Assembly: GCA_024195585.1 (NCBI GenBank)
Contig: SWBL01000200.1
Location: forward strand, 29,011-93,010
DNA from: Aureobasidium sp. EXF-3400
Taxonomy: Eukaryota > Ascomycota > Dothideomycetes > Dothideales > Saccotheciaceae
Direction: 5' to 3'
Length of the DNA stretch: 64,000 nt
Positions within the stretch are counted from its first letter, which is position 1. Every line of letters begins with the position of its first letter. The translations under genes and the position numbers were made by a program. The notes beneath the pieces were generated by a model. That model was not told the origin of the DNA and did no database searches. It saw only the letters and a list, made by a program, of their open reading frames with translations. Shown here piece after piece: positions 35,403 to 45,867 of the stretch.

Positions 35403-37225
35403 ATGGCGGCCGCAGGTGAGTCTCGTCTGTCTTCCTACCTCTTCATCCAAACCCCATCTGGAGTGCCCGGCGTATTCTGTGCTGTCGGCGGCGCTGTGGC
35501 GGCAGTCTGAGCCAAGTCGTGTGCCCAAACGCTGCCCACAACACCCCGCAGCCTCGATCCAAGACACTCGATATCCACCAACAAGAAGAAGCCCACCAAC
35601 TGACAGCCTCTCCCCATACAGAATATGTGTGGCCGCGCAGGTCATCACTAACCAGATCCCCCGACACCCTATCGCCAGTCTACCCCGACCGGCCCATCAG
35701 ACCCCTCCCCAAGAACCGTTTACGAGAACAGCTGTCGCCCGAACAGCAGAGCCAAATCATTTATCCTCCTGACCCACCATCCACTTCACCCCTCTTCAGC
35801 TTTCCCTACGGCGTTGTCGAGAAGATGAATCCCCGCGCCCTCAACCACCACGACTCGCACAGTCACTGCACCTGCAATGGAGACCACCATGTCGACGAGA
35901 GTGACGAAGATGAAGAGCTGGTTGCTTATGATCATCCCAACTACCGCTGGTCCTCACCTGTCAACGACGGCTCCAGAGTCGACAGCGTCCAGAGAAAGCT
36001 GATGGCAGCAAAGGCTCCTCCAGCCCCGGCATCTACCGCCTCTTCAGCTGACGGTTACGAATCCTTCGAGAACACGAGCAACAAGAAGAAGCGCAAGATT
36101 CCTCTCTCTGGCGGTGGCGGTGTGCACCAGTCCAGTCTGTCGCAAGAGTTGGCAAACATGGGTATTGCATCAAGGGAAGAACACTTGCAGGATTCGAGGC
36201 AACTATCAGGCAGTGGACGTGGCAGGTTTGGCAGGCAACACAACGCCCACGCTTCCAGCCTCTCGGCAAAGTCGCGCGGAGGCAACTGGAAAGGCGACGG
36301 CACTCGCACCAGTAAGAGACGATGCAGTGACTGTGACAGTGCACAAGAGACTTACACGACCTGCGCAGAACAAGCCGACGGCATCATCTCTCAGGCCATC
36401 GCCAGCGCCCACCAGGACCAAGACCAGGAAGCGCCGACCACGCCTACCAAGCAGAACAACGAGAGTCTCCTTGCTCGCTCGCCCTCGCAGACGACGACGC
36501 CGCAGACGCAGTTCACCTTTACCTGCGAGTCTGATTCGTCCAACAAGATGCTCTGGCCCCAGCAACAACCCACTCCTAGTCCCAACTCGATGCCCCGCTC
36601 TCCGCTGGCCAATCACTCGGCTTCTCGCTCCCAGCAAACTCATGCTCCCACTCACACCAACCCCCCTGCACCGCCTGTACAGCCTGTTCAACAACAGCAA
36701 CAGCCCCGCAAACCTCGCCCTCGCCGTCCCAGCAAAGAGTTTGCCCTCCAAGAACGGCAGCGACGTCTCCAGCAGGAATACACAAACTACCACACTCGCC
36801 CGACACCGGCTTCCATGTGGATTTGTGAATTCTGCGAGTACGAAGACATCTGGGGCGTCCGTCCTGAGGCTCTGATTCGTCAGTACGAGATCAAGGATCG
36901 CAAGGAACGACAAAAAGCAGAGGAAAGAAGACGCTTGTTGGAAAAGGCAAAGCAAAAGAACAGGAAAGGAAAAAAGAACAATGCAAAAGGAAAGCCCGCT
37001 CCGGCTCAGACTTATCCTGATGAGAATGTCGGTCCTGATGACAGGCACGATGAGGAAGAGGCAGAGTTTGACGATGGCTACGATGCTGTAACCCACACGG
37101 CTGAACCTAGGGATCAGGGATATGCTGCTGACTACGCCTACGATCGGCCGCCGAAGGCTCCTGACAAAGACGACCTCCGGCATGACCAACACCCTCCGCA
37201 GCCTTTACAGCAGCGGAGGCAGTAG
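35403..37225 (+). CDS. conserved basic hypothetical protein with CxxC zinc-ribbon-like motif
   Basis: 538 aa from a 13-nt first exon (35403-35415, ATGGCGGCCGCAG then GTGAGT) and exon 35622-37225. The 206-nt intron has CAACTGACAG before its CAG, and the phase fits. Without this intron the ORF has no early ATG; the alternative start is the ATG at 35826. Mostly disordered: RR/P-rich start, a His/Asp region (HSHCTCNGDHHVDESDEDEE), a basic NLS-like KKKRKIPL, Q/P-rich stretches, and one conserved-looking core MWICEFCEYEDIWG. A Lys/Arg/Glu helix follows (RKERQKAEERRRLLEKAKQ). I recall similar WICEFCEYEDIFG proteins across ascomycetes, without an assigned function. Probably nuclear. Confidence 0.75.
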
Positions 37226-37932
37226 TCGTCTCTCCGATGTGATGGGGTGCAGCTATCACTGATCTCCTTTGTTCAGAAGCGTCTTGCCCTTTTGGATCTC
37301 TGCTTTTTTTTTTGGTTTCTGCATTGTTCTTCATTGTTTTTCTGTACGACTGAATCATTTCTTGTTCATCACATTGTATTTTCCATCCCCAGTCTTGCGT
37401 TATTCTTTCCACACATCAGTGCTTGAGATACCTCTTCGCTTTGGTTATGACATATCTTGAATCCACTCCCCTCTTCGACCTCGAATCCGCATGCTTCGTT
37501 GTATTTTCTCGCCCCAATGCAAGCACTCTGTCTGTTTCTTGGTCAGCCGCTTGTATCCTCTGTATATCTAGACAGTGCTTTGCCGATTTCGCTTGCTCAT
37601 GAAAACCTATCCACGCCGATTCCGGTAATCGACTGCGTCATTTTGAGTATCGTGTACGAAGCTGGCTTCTAGCCAAAAGCCAAACATCGTGGTTATGTCT
37701 TTTGATCGCCCAGTTGCCATGTCCGGCCAGGGGATTCGTAGCTCTGTTCACAAAGATGCCGATTGTCCAAGCTGTAGACGGCGTGCCTTGTATCGAAAGC
37801 TGTCCCCTGACCTTTCCCCAGTCAGCTTCCAGACCCCAAAGCAGATGTCAGTCTCTCCTGCTTCGGACTTGCACTTGAGCTCGAGATAGTGTAGGAGAGT
37901 ATTCCCCTTCTCATTCCATCATATGGACAAGT
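37226..37932. other. intergenic
   Basis: T-rich 3' flank of the preceding gene, then about 500 nt with short ORFs. One (37689-37889, +) contains DCPSCRRRALYRK, resembling half of a zinc cluster, but has no other support. Confidence 0.4.
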
Positions 37933-38518
37933 TCATCCTCCAGTCGGGATTTTCCTGATAAATTCTTGCCTTCGCGATTCTACCTGTGAGCCAGTCTTTT
38001 GTTGACGAGAGTACGCCTGGATACGAGCTTCCCATCCCCATCCTAAGCCCAAGATGCTACTGATCTTCAAAGTGTTGGCGTCAACCCATTCGTTGATCGG
38101 CTTGAAGACAGCTTCCGGTTGGTCTGCAGAACACTCAAATGCCATTGTGGCAATGACCTTGTCCCTCTCAGCTTAAGCCCTCATAAGTTGTGTCTACCAT
38201 CTAACGATAGTTTGGTGACGATCAGCAAAACCACACTTCTCAGTATGAGAACAGGTTTGTCTGGCCCAGTCGAGCACAACACAAAAAAGTGACCAGAATG
38301 TTGGACATACAAGATGGGGATATGAGAAAGGGGAAATGCAGCGTCAGAACTTGTACCTTTGGATAATGATCACTTCGGAAAGAAATAGATGTAGCGTTAG
38401 CAAGCATCTCCCTTGTGGCCTTGGCTAGTGTTTGAAGCCTGACACGTCTGTAGGCATATTTTTCCATCACGTATAGCTCAGCACATTGATCTAGCAACGT
38501 CCTTGCGTATGCGTCTAT
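37933..38518 (-). pseudogene. BTB/POZ-protein C-terminal remnant
   Basis: Reading on the minus strand from 38518 gives IDAYARTLLDQCAELYVMEKY and RVRLQTLAKATREML. This looks like the helices that follow a BTB fold (A.LYVLADKY..). After a GTACAA donor near 38356, a second block near 38180-37933 reads RDKVIATMAFECSADQPE and ends in a normal stop. No start codon and no BTB core were found upstream; that sequence is instead a plus-strand zinc cluster. I read it as a 5'-truncated fragment. Exon limits are approximate. Confidence 0.35.
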
Positions 38519-38881
38519 CTGCAGAGATCGTCACGTCAAGTGTGATGAGGGCAGACCAAGCTGCCAAAACTGCATTAAGGTCACCAGGGAGTGCGTTAAA
38601 CAAGACGGCTCTCCGGCGCTACCATCGTCGACAAGCAGCGATGCAGCTGCTGCCAACACTCCCAACACCACTCCCGCAAGACCTCGCGAAACAGAGTTCA
38701 TTGTCGACAATCTGAGTATTGTTACAGAGAACAACAACGCTAGTGAGACTGGAAAGGCTGCCAACACTATCAGAAACACCAACTCAGAGCCCCTGAGTGG
38801 GTATAAAGAGAGCGAAATTGACTCCACCGACCACGACCACGACACCAACAACCACGTCCAAAACAACAACAAGCTTCACTG
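38519..38881 (+). pseudogene. truncated Zn(II)2Cys6 binuclear-cluster protein
   Basis: Frame from 38520 reads CRDRHVKCDEGRPSCQNC then IKVTREC. These are five of the six zinc-cluster cysteines with exact C-x6-C-x6-C-x2-C-x6-C spacing. The first Cys would be in an upstream exon, which I could not find; the CTGCAG at 38519-38524 could be its acceptor. The frame continues for about 90 polar residues to a TGA at 38879. No fungal transcription-factor middle domain follows. Either the DNA-binding end of a lost regulator or a short gene missing its first exon in this reading. Confidence 0.5.
38802..38807 (+). promoter_or_regulatory. TATA-box candidate
   Basis: TATAAA 91-96 nt upstream of the ATG at 38898, lying inside the tail of the zinc-cluster frame. 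Confidence 0.4.
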
Positions 38882-38897
38882 ACCTCAAACCCCCATC

Positions 38898-39419
38898 ATG
38901 GACAAGAAGACCGCCCCCGAACCAAAGCCAGCAATTCCGCCAACGAACACTGACAAGAACGTTCCCAACTCTACCACCATCTCGAAGCCTAGCGAGCCAA
39001 CGATGAACAACACCCAGCAGACCTCCCCACCCACTCCCAGCGCAAAACTCATCTCTCCTCTCTCACTAGCCTCTACAACCACAAGTAGCCCTCCCTCCGC
39101 CACCTTCACTCCCCTCAAGCCAATTTATCACTGGGTCCCTCCCCGCTCCACCATCATCGCCAGAACCGAGTTGTCCGAGGCTGAAAGAACAGGCTTTCGC
39201 GCTGAAGACGCCACCAGAAAAGCTGAAAGAGAGGTGGAGAAGCTCAGGAAGGCAAAGGAGGTTGAAGGGATGGTTGCCAGAGCTGAGGGAGCGCAGATGC
39301 AGAGTAGAGCGCAGCAGTTGGGTGGATATAGGGATTGTGTCTTTGGGACTTGTGGGGAGAGTGTTGCTGCTTGCAGGTGCAAGTGTCGTCAGATGAATCA
39401 GATGGAGGGCTTGGAGTGA
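38898..39419 (+). CDS. small hypothetical protein, Pro/Ser/Thr N-half and charged Cys C-half
   Basis: 173 aa, single exon. The first 75 residues are disordered (P/S/T/N). Then come IYHWVPPRSTIIARTELSEAER, a coiled-coil-like stretch (GFRAEDATRKAEREVEKLRKAKE, MVARAEGAQMQSRAQQ) and a Cys-containing tail (DCVFGTCGESVAACRCKCRQ). No signal peptide. Not recognised. The helix-plus-Cys tail argues for a real gene. Confidence 0.55.
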   Translation: MDKKTAPEPKPAIPPTNTDKNVPNSTTISKPSEPTMNNTQQTSPPTPSAKLISPLSLASTTTSSPPSATFTPLKPIYHWVPPRSTIIARTELSEAERTGFRAEDATRKAEREVEKLRKAKEVEGMVARAEGAQMQSRAQQLGGYRDCVFGTCGESVAACRCKCRQMNQMEGLE

Positions 39420-39759
39420 GTGGTCTCCGGACAGGTCGAGAGATGCAGGAAGCAAAGAATGGGACAGTGAACGAACGGGGAGAGAAAAGCAATGGATCAA
39501 GGGCTTGAAAGCAGGAAGGAATGGGAAAAACGAGATTACGGACGCTGGAGCAGAATGCGCATGTATACTAGAAAATATCCACACTCCTGTAATCATGGCG
39601 CTTGCTGTTGATCCATCATCTCGTCTTCCAAAGTCATCTAGTGAAGATTCATAAAGATGCACGATTGGTTTCTGAATACATTTGCAGCCACAGAAGCTTC
39701 CTAGGACGACGTGTTTCTCTGCGAACACCATTGCTGTCAAGAAAGGATCATGCATTTAC

Positions 39760-40140
39760 TCACATGGTCAGTATGGAGGTGTCCAACGCAATGGAGAGAG
39801 CATGCTTGACTCGGACGGGGTCGGTAAGTACGTCAAGCTTCTTCTTCTTCTTCTCAAGGTACTCGTCACCGAGCGCTTTGTATCGCTGGAGTAACACGTC
39901 CAGCTCCTTCTCTTCTAGTTCAGGAGAGTGACAATCTTTGTTCTTGGCCTTGTTGGCCTTTCTCTCTGTCTTTAGGATCTTCACCACCTTTTTGACCAAC
40001 AACATGGCTTTCTTCAAGCGGCAAGCGTTCTCGGCTCTGCGTCTGGCGGCGTCGAGAGCAACGGCCTCGAAAGCGACGGTCTTGAGGGCAGCAGTCGTGC
40101 GTGCGAAGGCCTTGCGTACGGAAATGCTTGATGCGTTCAT
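39760..40140 (-). CDS. small basic coiled-coil protein
   Basis: 126 aa. A basic, Ala-rich helix (RKAFARTTAALKTVAFEAVALDAARRRAENA), then LLVKKVVKILKTERKANKAKN, then a helix YKALGDEYLEKKKKKLDVL. The last helix resembles YQAAGKKYLETKKRLDL in the broken gene at 42804-43398, so the two may be paralogues. Ends in LDTSILTM followed by TGA; a GTGAGT overlaps the stop, so a further exon is possible. No known family. Confidence 0.45.
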   Translation of the reverse strand: MNASSISVRKAFARTTAALKTVAFEAVALDAARRRAENACRLKKAMLLVKKVVKILKTERKANKAKNKDCHSPELEEKELDVLLQRYKALGDEYLEKKKKKLDVLTDPVRVKHALSIALDTSILTM

Positions 40141-40470
40141 GTTGTTCGATCTGAGAGCGTGTCAGCCTATATGTAAAGTAAAGTTAGTACGAAACAGGTG
40201 AATCTTGATGGAGAAAACGGTGACAGTTGAAGACCGATCGTGGAATTGGAAGGCACTTACTTGGTTGCGACTGCGCAATTATCGAGTTGAATTGTGTGTC
40301 AAACATTGACATGTGATAGAGCGACGCCAAGGCGCAGCGCCATCATCATCGTCTATGTCTTCTAACTTTCCACTGCTTTTCTCTTTCTTTCCTCTCCATT
40401 TCCAATTCTCTGCCTCTTTGTACACAAGACATGGAGGCACTGCGGAGGCCCTGTGAGACGCACTATATAC
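40141..40470. other. intergenic
   Basis: 330 nt between two minus-strand genes. No feature seen. Confidence 0.4.
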
Positions 40471-41457
40471 TTATTCAGTATCAAAGTATACCTTCCTCGC
40501 TAGGTCGCGATCGTGGCTATCGCCTCCTGTGATGCCCTCCCAAGAGTTCAGATAGTTGAAGCAGCGTCTCGCTTGCCCCTGGACATTCTCCTCTAGAGAA
40601 TGACTTTGACCAGCAATATCGTCTAGTTCCTGTTTCCAGAAATCCCATCGAACCATGGAAAACCCTGTAATTCTTCCCCCATGTTCTGAGGACAAGGCCG
40701 CCAACAAAGGACCAGCGGCGACCCAACGATCCTCATCATCTCCCCTATCTTCGAGTTCGATCTTTGAACCATGTCCACGGGCAGCGAGACCGAACAGTTT
40801 ATAACTGCCATGTTGAAGCCAGGCCAACAAAGCGGGCATGAAGTAAGACAAAGGTTTATCGTCATTCTGATCAGTGTTATTGTTTTCGAGTAACTGTCGT
40901 GGCATCTCTAAAGCTTCTCGTAACAAGAGAAGACCGCATTGAGACAATTCAGCCTCATGAATGCCAAAAGCCACGAGCCTTGCAATAAATCCGGCAAGGT
41001 TAGCGAGATGGTCGGAAGAGAGGGCACCACTTCTTGTCATTGCTTCAGTCCAAGCAGCTCTTAGGTCTGCTGTCAGAAACGGAAGATCCACCCATATACG
41101 AGGGAGCGGACCATTTGCCTGACCCGATGTGTAGGCAACCTGACCATCCGCGTGTTGACTTGAAATTCGCTTGAGAAATCCCATCTCCCGCGCAACCAAG
41201 ATTTGAACTGCTAATCTGTCCGCAGTGGCCGCATCTGTAGGCGTGACTTTGGCGGCGCCAATGAAGAGATACCATAGGTTGTGAAGATCTCTCTCAAACA
41301 CGGCTATAGACTGATCCGCGTAGTTGACATAGCGACTGGTGATATTTCGTACAAACAATCGAGCTCGTTTCCACATTTCGGGATCTTGTTGGTAAACGGA
41401 ATCGTCGACACTTTTGCGGAAAGAGCGAGACCCTACCGGTATTGGATTTGCCTCCAT
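40471..41457 (-). CDS. DUF3632-like protein
   Basis: 328 aa, single exon. An all-helical cytosolic-looking protein. The C-terminal segment GGRITGFSMVRWDFWKQELDDIA and the overall plan match my memory of the DUF3632 family, common in ascomycetes and of unknown function. That plan is an N-terminal helical half, a middle region FMPALLAWLQHGSYKLFGLAARG, then the W..W..EL block. No signal peptide or TM segment. Confidence 0.7.
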   Translation of the reverse strand: MEANPIPVGSRSFRKSVDDSVYQQDPEMWKRARLFVRNITSRYVNYADQSIAVFERDLHNLWYLFIGAAKVTPTDAATADRLAVQILVAREMGFLKRISSQHADGQVAYTSGQANGPLPRIWVDLPFLTADLRAAWTEAMTRSGALSSDHLANLAGFIARLVAFGIHEAELSQCGLLLLREALEMPRQLLENNNTDQNDDKPLSYFMPALLAWLQHGSYKLFGLAARGHGSKIELEDRGDDEDRWVAAGPLLAALSSEHGGRITGFSMVRWDFWKQELDDIAGQSHSLEENVQGQARRCFNYLNSWEGITGGDSHDRDLARKVYFDTE

Positions 41458-42803
41458 TTGCCGCGAGTCAGCGGCGGGTCCAGCGTTCTCCGTATGAAAT
41501 ATGTTATAAGAGCTAGACCTTTTTGTGTCTGAGATTGGTAAGTTTCGCAGAATGATTCTTGGGGACTCAGAGACACCTTTTAAGCAATTTCAATGAGAAT
41601 CCAACGTCATTCTGCTCCAAGCCTCCACATACGGAGGTAGGTTGTTGCCTAAAGAACGACGATCTGCACGAATCCTCCAACACATCATGCCCCAACTTCT
41701 AACCTCAACAATTAGAAATTGCAGTCTCCACCATTGTCACGGGCGATAACTAGCATGGTGATTTGCATCAAGCCCACGTAGCCCATTCGAAAGCCACTAT
41801 GAAGCCTGGGCGTCTGCTCCATCTGGCTTTGCGACGTGAAAGATGAGTTCTGGAGGCTCAAGGTACCATGCATATCGCACGATTACTTCGTGGTCGACAA
41901 GCACCCTCAATAAAGGCTTGGACTTATTGAATTCCTCTAGAGAGAAGGGAACTCTGATTTCTCTCACGGGTGTCTGGTTTTAAGCAACCTTTTTGTCAGC
42001 TCTCGATGTTCACACATGTGTATGGGATCACAGAGAGGCAATACATCGTTGTAGCCGGGAACCTCGACCTCAGCTGAGTTTTGAGTGTCTGCCATGGTCC
42101 TTCAAAACTGTGTTGTTTCGAAGAAAGGAAATGCGGGTTATGTTGCAAAGTCTGGGGTTATTAGGAAGAACAGAAAAAGAGATGAGGATTACGCCCTAAA
42201 CTATATGTCTACCGCTTGAGACTTAAAGGAGTTCAGACTGTGGATGACATCATGCAAATGATCCTTCTAATGTGCCCCGCATGAACCGGAGGCTCCATAT
42301 AGGATTAATTCTCAACCATTTCTGTCTCCTCGTAGTAATATATAGATGGCATTAACATCCTAGAGCAAGAGGTTTGCCGATGGTTATACACTATGTCCAT
42401 TATTTATCCTTGATGATTTGTCAAGGTAAGTTTACATGTCTTTCCATTTATATCACCACATAGCATTGAATCATCCAGGCAATGTATTTCATTATTTGCA
42501 AGACTTGAGGTTCCGACAGGTGCTCACAAGCTGTTTTGCTGTACTATCATACTGCGCAAACCTAGGCTTGTCTTCGACACTCCGGCTCGGTGGATGATCA
42601 GGAATGAGGCTCCATGCATCGTGACAAAGCAGGACAAACCTCAGCAGGAATTTTGCAGGCAAGGTATAGATAAGCATGTGATAACGGTGCTCAGTGTAGC
42701 AACTCTGGTTAATACCTTGTAGAGAGATTGTAGAACATCTCGTTTAGAAGTTCAAATTTCCAACTTCTACAAGCAGATCAAGCGATCTACTGGTACACAT
42801 TAG
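41458..42803. other. intergenic, 1.35 kb
   Basis: No gene seen. AT-richer than neighbours, with only short ORFs on either strand. Confidence 0.5.
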
Positions 42804-43398
42804 CTAGACTGAATCAAACTCGCCATCACTGTCATAAGCGATCTCGTACCAACGATCCATGATATGGTTCGCGCCAGACACCAATTCAGCACCAGCCCAG
42901 AGCATGCCCTCAAGGAAGCAATAAGCCGCAAGAGCCAATGTTCGCCAGTACATGGCCTCCTCTTCTCTCGTAGCCTGAGCTTCCCAAGCCTCACACTCGA
43001 TCTTGCGCTCTTCCGACCGAGCAAAAGGTACGTCGCCGGGCCACCTCTACCAATGAAGCTGTTCGCACGCCATCTCGCATCTTGCCCTAGTGAGCTCAAC
43101 CTTATGCTCTTCGACCATGCCTGGGTTGTTCTTGGTGGCAAGGTCGAGTCTTTTCTTGGTCTCGAGATACTTCTTGCCCGCTGCTTGATACTTTTCGTCA
43201 AGATTTTCTGGCTCGATCGAAGGCTCCCTAGAAGTCTGCAGTGCCTCTGCTTCTCTTTTCATGGTCTTTCTTTCTTGTCTGAGGGTATTCAGAGCCCCCC
43301 TGAGCGGCCTTGATTGCTTTCTTGGCTTTCTGCTCGGCATTTCGGGCCCTCTTTGCGGCAGTTTCATAGTCATACTTTATCTTGTTCGAAGCAGCCAT
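42804..43398 (-). pseudogene. broken coiled-coil protein gene (frameshift plus in-frame amber)
   Basis: Starts well at 43398 (MAASNKIKYDYETAAKRARN, then EQKAKKAIKAAQ), then meets a run of six C (43295-43300 on +). The coherent reading moves to another frame there (ALNTLRQERKTMKREAEAL..., YLETKKRLDLATKNN). At 43049-43047 a TAG interrupts, yet the same frame goes on as RWPGDVPFARSEERKIECEAW, MYWRTLALAAYCFLEGMLW, and ends DSDGEFDSV plus a normal stop at 42804. No splice pair resolves the TAG in frame. Two lesions argue for a decayed gene, though an assembly slip could explain the homopolymer one. Similar to the coiled-coil gene at 39760-40140. Confidence 0.7.
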
Positions 43399-43700
43399 TT
43401 CTTTTTCGCACTTCTTGCCTTGTAACTTTTTGTTTTGTGCTTCCTATCTCGCACCTTCTGAGATACCCTACCATGAATTTCTCGTATGATTTCACATCAC
43501 GGCATCTGTAAAAGATACTGATTTGTGGGCTGCTCGTTGATATACACGCTACTTCTAGCCCTCTGTTGGACTTGCTTTGCTGTTTTGGGAAGTCGCAGAT
43601 GATGGAGAAGAACCATATCCTTCCTCCTTCCGCTCACTTTATCCATTTTGCCATGCTACCCAAGGATAGAAAGTCGGTTCTTCTCGACAGTTCCACTAAT
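43399..43700. other. intergenic
   Basis: 302 nt upstream of the broken coiled-coil gene. Nothing recognised. Confidence 0.4.
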
Positions 43701-44600
43701 TCAATTCCAGCTCTTTGCGGTAGAACACCGCTTTCCTATAGAACATCGGTTCTTGTCTCGCGTGAAATGCCAACGACATCGCGCTACTAGTTCGTAAAAG
43801 CAATCAGTACGGCCAGGGAAGACAGTAGGAGCTTTTGCACGTACTTCATGGTCTAATCGGAATCTGGAGCGGCGACGCGATCTTGGCGATACGCTGCGTG
43901 ATTGACGGCAGCGATCTTGTCCAGGGCCACCTCCGAGGTCTCTGTATTTAGGACGGCGATGGTCGGAACGTAGATAGTTGTCCCGAGCGGTGTTGGGGTA
44001 ATTGCGGTAGCCGAACCGATTGTTGTTGTTGTCGTTGTACGACGACCAGGACGAAGGAGCTCGGCGAGTTGCCTGCTTCTGAACACGTCGTTCTACATTG
44101 CCATAGAGTTTTTGCTGCTCCTTGAGCTCTCTGCACGCAGAAGCTGGGTGGTAGATAGCCCAGGGGCGGTGTGGGTGATGGAAGCAGCGGGGAACACCAT
44201 CTCGGGTATTTGGCCACTCGTTGCTGTCCTCGAAGACTGGTGACTTCTCGCTATCATCGGCCTGTTCGTTCTTCAAGTTGACGTTTCTTGCAGCGGACTC
44301 AGGTGGTGGCATCGAGCCACCGGACACGAGCATCTCAGAGCCCATAGATTCGTAGTAGCGCACGACATTGACAGCGTGAATAGACATACTCTCGCCAGCA
44401 ACCATGACCATAGCACGGTAACGAGCTTTCAACACATGCATTGCGGCCAGGCGTGGCATGTCAGGATCTGTCTTTACAGAACAGATGCGGTTGATCTCAT
44501 GCTGCACGTTAATCTCGTAGAGAACAGCCATGGCTGGGTCCAGGTCGAGTCGCTCATCCCAGAGGCCCTCGTGGGTCTTGGTGGTGAGAGGGTTGCTCAT
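43701..44600 (-). CDS. WDER/DLDP-family hypothetical protein, Arg/Ser-rich tail
   Basis: Up to 299 aa. The N-terminus (GLWDERLDLDPAMAVLYEIN, then VQHEINRI, and LAAMHVLKARYRAM) is clearly homologous to the divergent gene at 45064-45867. The middle has RCFHHPHRPWAIYHPASACREL, a possible Cys/His metal site. Then come an Asn/Tyr/Arg-rich region and an SR-like tail (SRSVSPRSRRRSRFRLDHE). A GTACGT donor at 43844 suggests the last about 48 codons may be intron and that the protein ends just after RFRLDHE. RNA association is suggested by the RS tail (inference). Family unknown to me. Confidence 0.65.
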   Translation of the reverse strand: MSNPLTTKTHEGLWDERLDLDPAMAVLYEINVQHEINRICSVKTDPDMPRLAAMHVLKARYRAMVMVAGESMSIHAVNVVRYYESMGSEMLVSGGSMPPPESAARNVNLKNEQADDSEKSPVFEDSNEWPNTRDGVPRCFHHPHRPWAIYHPASACRELKEQQKLYGNVERRVQKQATRRAPSSWSSYNDNNNNRFGYRNYPNTARDNYLRSDHRRPKYRDLGGGPGQDRCRQSRSVSPRSRRRSRFRLDHEVRAKAPTVFPGRTDCFYELVARCRWHFTRDKNRCSIGKRCSTAKSWN

Positions 44601-45063
44601 TTCGACAAGGTGACGGGTGGTTGGCGGAGAGTTTGATTATTGATAGATAGAGAGGTGTTGTGAAAAGTGATGAAGAGACAGGTTTTGAGGTTGCTTTGTG
44701 AGAGTACCAGAAAGATCACGAAACGTCGAAACCGTGGTGACTTACGATATTGCTTGGAAAATCGAAAGACCAAGCAAACGGAGCAAACGGAAAAAACAAG
44801 AAGCTGGAGGCCTTTGGTTGCTCCGAGTCTGCGATGAGCCAAGAGAAAAGTTCGTGACGGATGTCTCAATACGAAAGTGAAGCTCAAAACTCGTGAGAAG
44901 CAAAACATTGATTGTTTGCGCATACGCTTCTACTTCCTTTCACCTGCCACGCTTTCACCCTTCTCAATCTCCACGATTATCACGCAAAAGTTCTCTTTGT
45001 TGTTCTAACACATCCATACACGTCCAAACGCACATCACAAGTAAGGAATCAGCCATTGCCATT
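44601..45063. other. bidirectional promoter of paralogue pair
   Basis: 463 nt between the start codons of the two divergent WDER/DLDP paralogues. No TATA box recognised. Confidence 0.5.
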
Positions 45064-45867
45064 ATGTGCGATCCATTCAACACTAGCATTGAAGCCGCAC
45101 TGTGGGACGAACGCCATGACCTTGACCCTTTCATGGCTGAGCACTACGCAGTCAACGCTCAGCATGAGCTTGTCCGTCTCGCTGTCTCCCAGCCCTTCTC
45201 AGCTCGCATCGCGCATGTTCGTCGCTTGCACGCTGATTACAGCGCTCTGGCAGCCACTGCCCAGCTTCCTAACGACTCCGACTTCGACTTCGAGGAGTCC
45301 GAATCTGCAGAGGAACTCGAAAGTGAACGCATGTCTTCCGTTCATCCCGATCGGCTTGCTCTTATGAGCTCTGGTCCCGAAGACATCGCGTCTTCAGCTT
45401 CCCAAACACGAGTTGGGTCTCCCGTGCACGTTTCTACTAACTCCAACAACAGTGTCATGCCTCGCAACGTTCGCAACAGACGCCGCTCTCGAGAGTCGTC
45501 GGTCGAGTCAATTGATCGAGAGGACGGCTTCGACTTTCGTGTCCATGATCATCACAATCACGTCGATCGCAACCAGTGGATGCAGGAGTATGCTACTCCG
45601 CTTCACCATAACCAGCTGGCTGCTCCCTTCTTTCCACTGCAAGCCCTCACTGAGTTTTTGCAACCTCCTTGGCCATATGGTGGCAATACTTATTGCTATG
45701 CGCCAACGATCACGGTGGTCAACAACTACTACGGCTTCACTTCACCTCAGCAGCTGCAGTATGAATTCGGTGGTGATGATCAGAACGGTTTTTCGGACGG
45801 TAGTCACGTTTCTCGCGGCAGAAGAGGAAGAGGCCGTTGCAGGGGTCGTGGTAGACATGCCCACTGA
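45064..45867 (+). CDS. WDER/DLDP-family hypothetical protein, RG-rich tail
   Basis: 267 aa, single exon. Shares with its divergent neighbour the N-terminal plan ALWDERHDLDPFMAEHYAVN, then AQHELVRL, then a helix ending LHADYSAL. It continues with an acidic stretch (DFDFEESESAEELESER), a basic Ser/Arg patch (NRRRSRESSVESIDRED), an aromatic/Asn region (TITVVNNYYGFTSPQQLQYEF) and an RG-type tail RGRRGRGRCRGRGRHAH. The RG tail suggests RNA binding (inference). Start chosen at MCDPF; the frame is open further upstream but looks untranslated. Confidence 0.65.
   Translation: MCDPFNTSIEAALWDERHDLDPFMAEHYAVNAQHELVRLAVSQPFSARIAHVRRLHADYSALAATAQLPNDSDFDFEESESAEELESERMSSVHPDRLALMSSGPEDIASSASQTRVGSPVHVSTNSNNSVMPRNVRNRRRSRESSVESIDREDGFDFRVHDHHNHVDRNQWMQEYATPLHHNQLAAPFFPLQALTEFLQPPWPYGGNTYCYAPTITVVNNYYGFTSPQQLQYEFGGDDQNGFSDGSHVSRGRRGRGRCRGRGRHAH

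Noticed and set aside
36206..37192. 328-codon minus-strand ORF with hydrophobic runs
   Set aside because: Antisense of the Arg/Lys/Glu-rich hypothetical gene; the hydrophobic runs are complements of charged codons.
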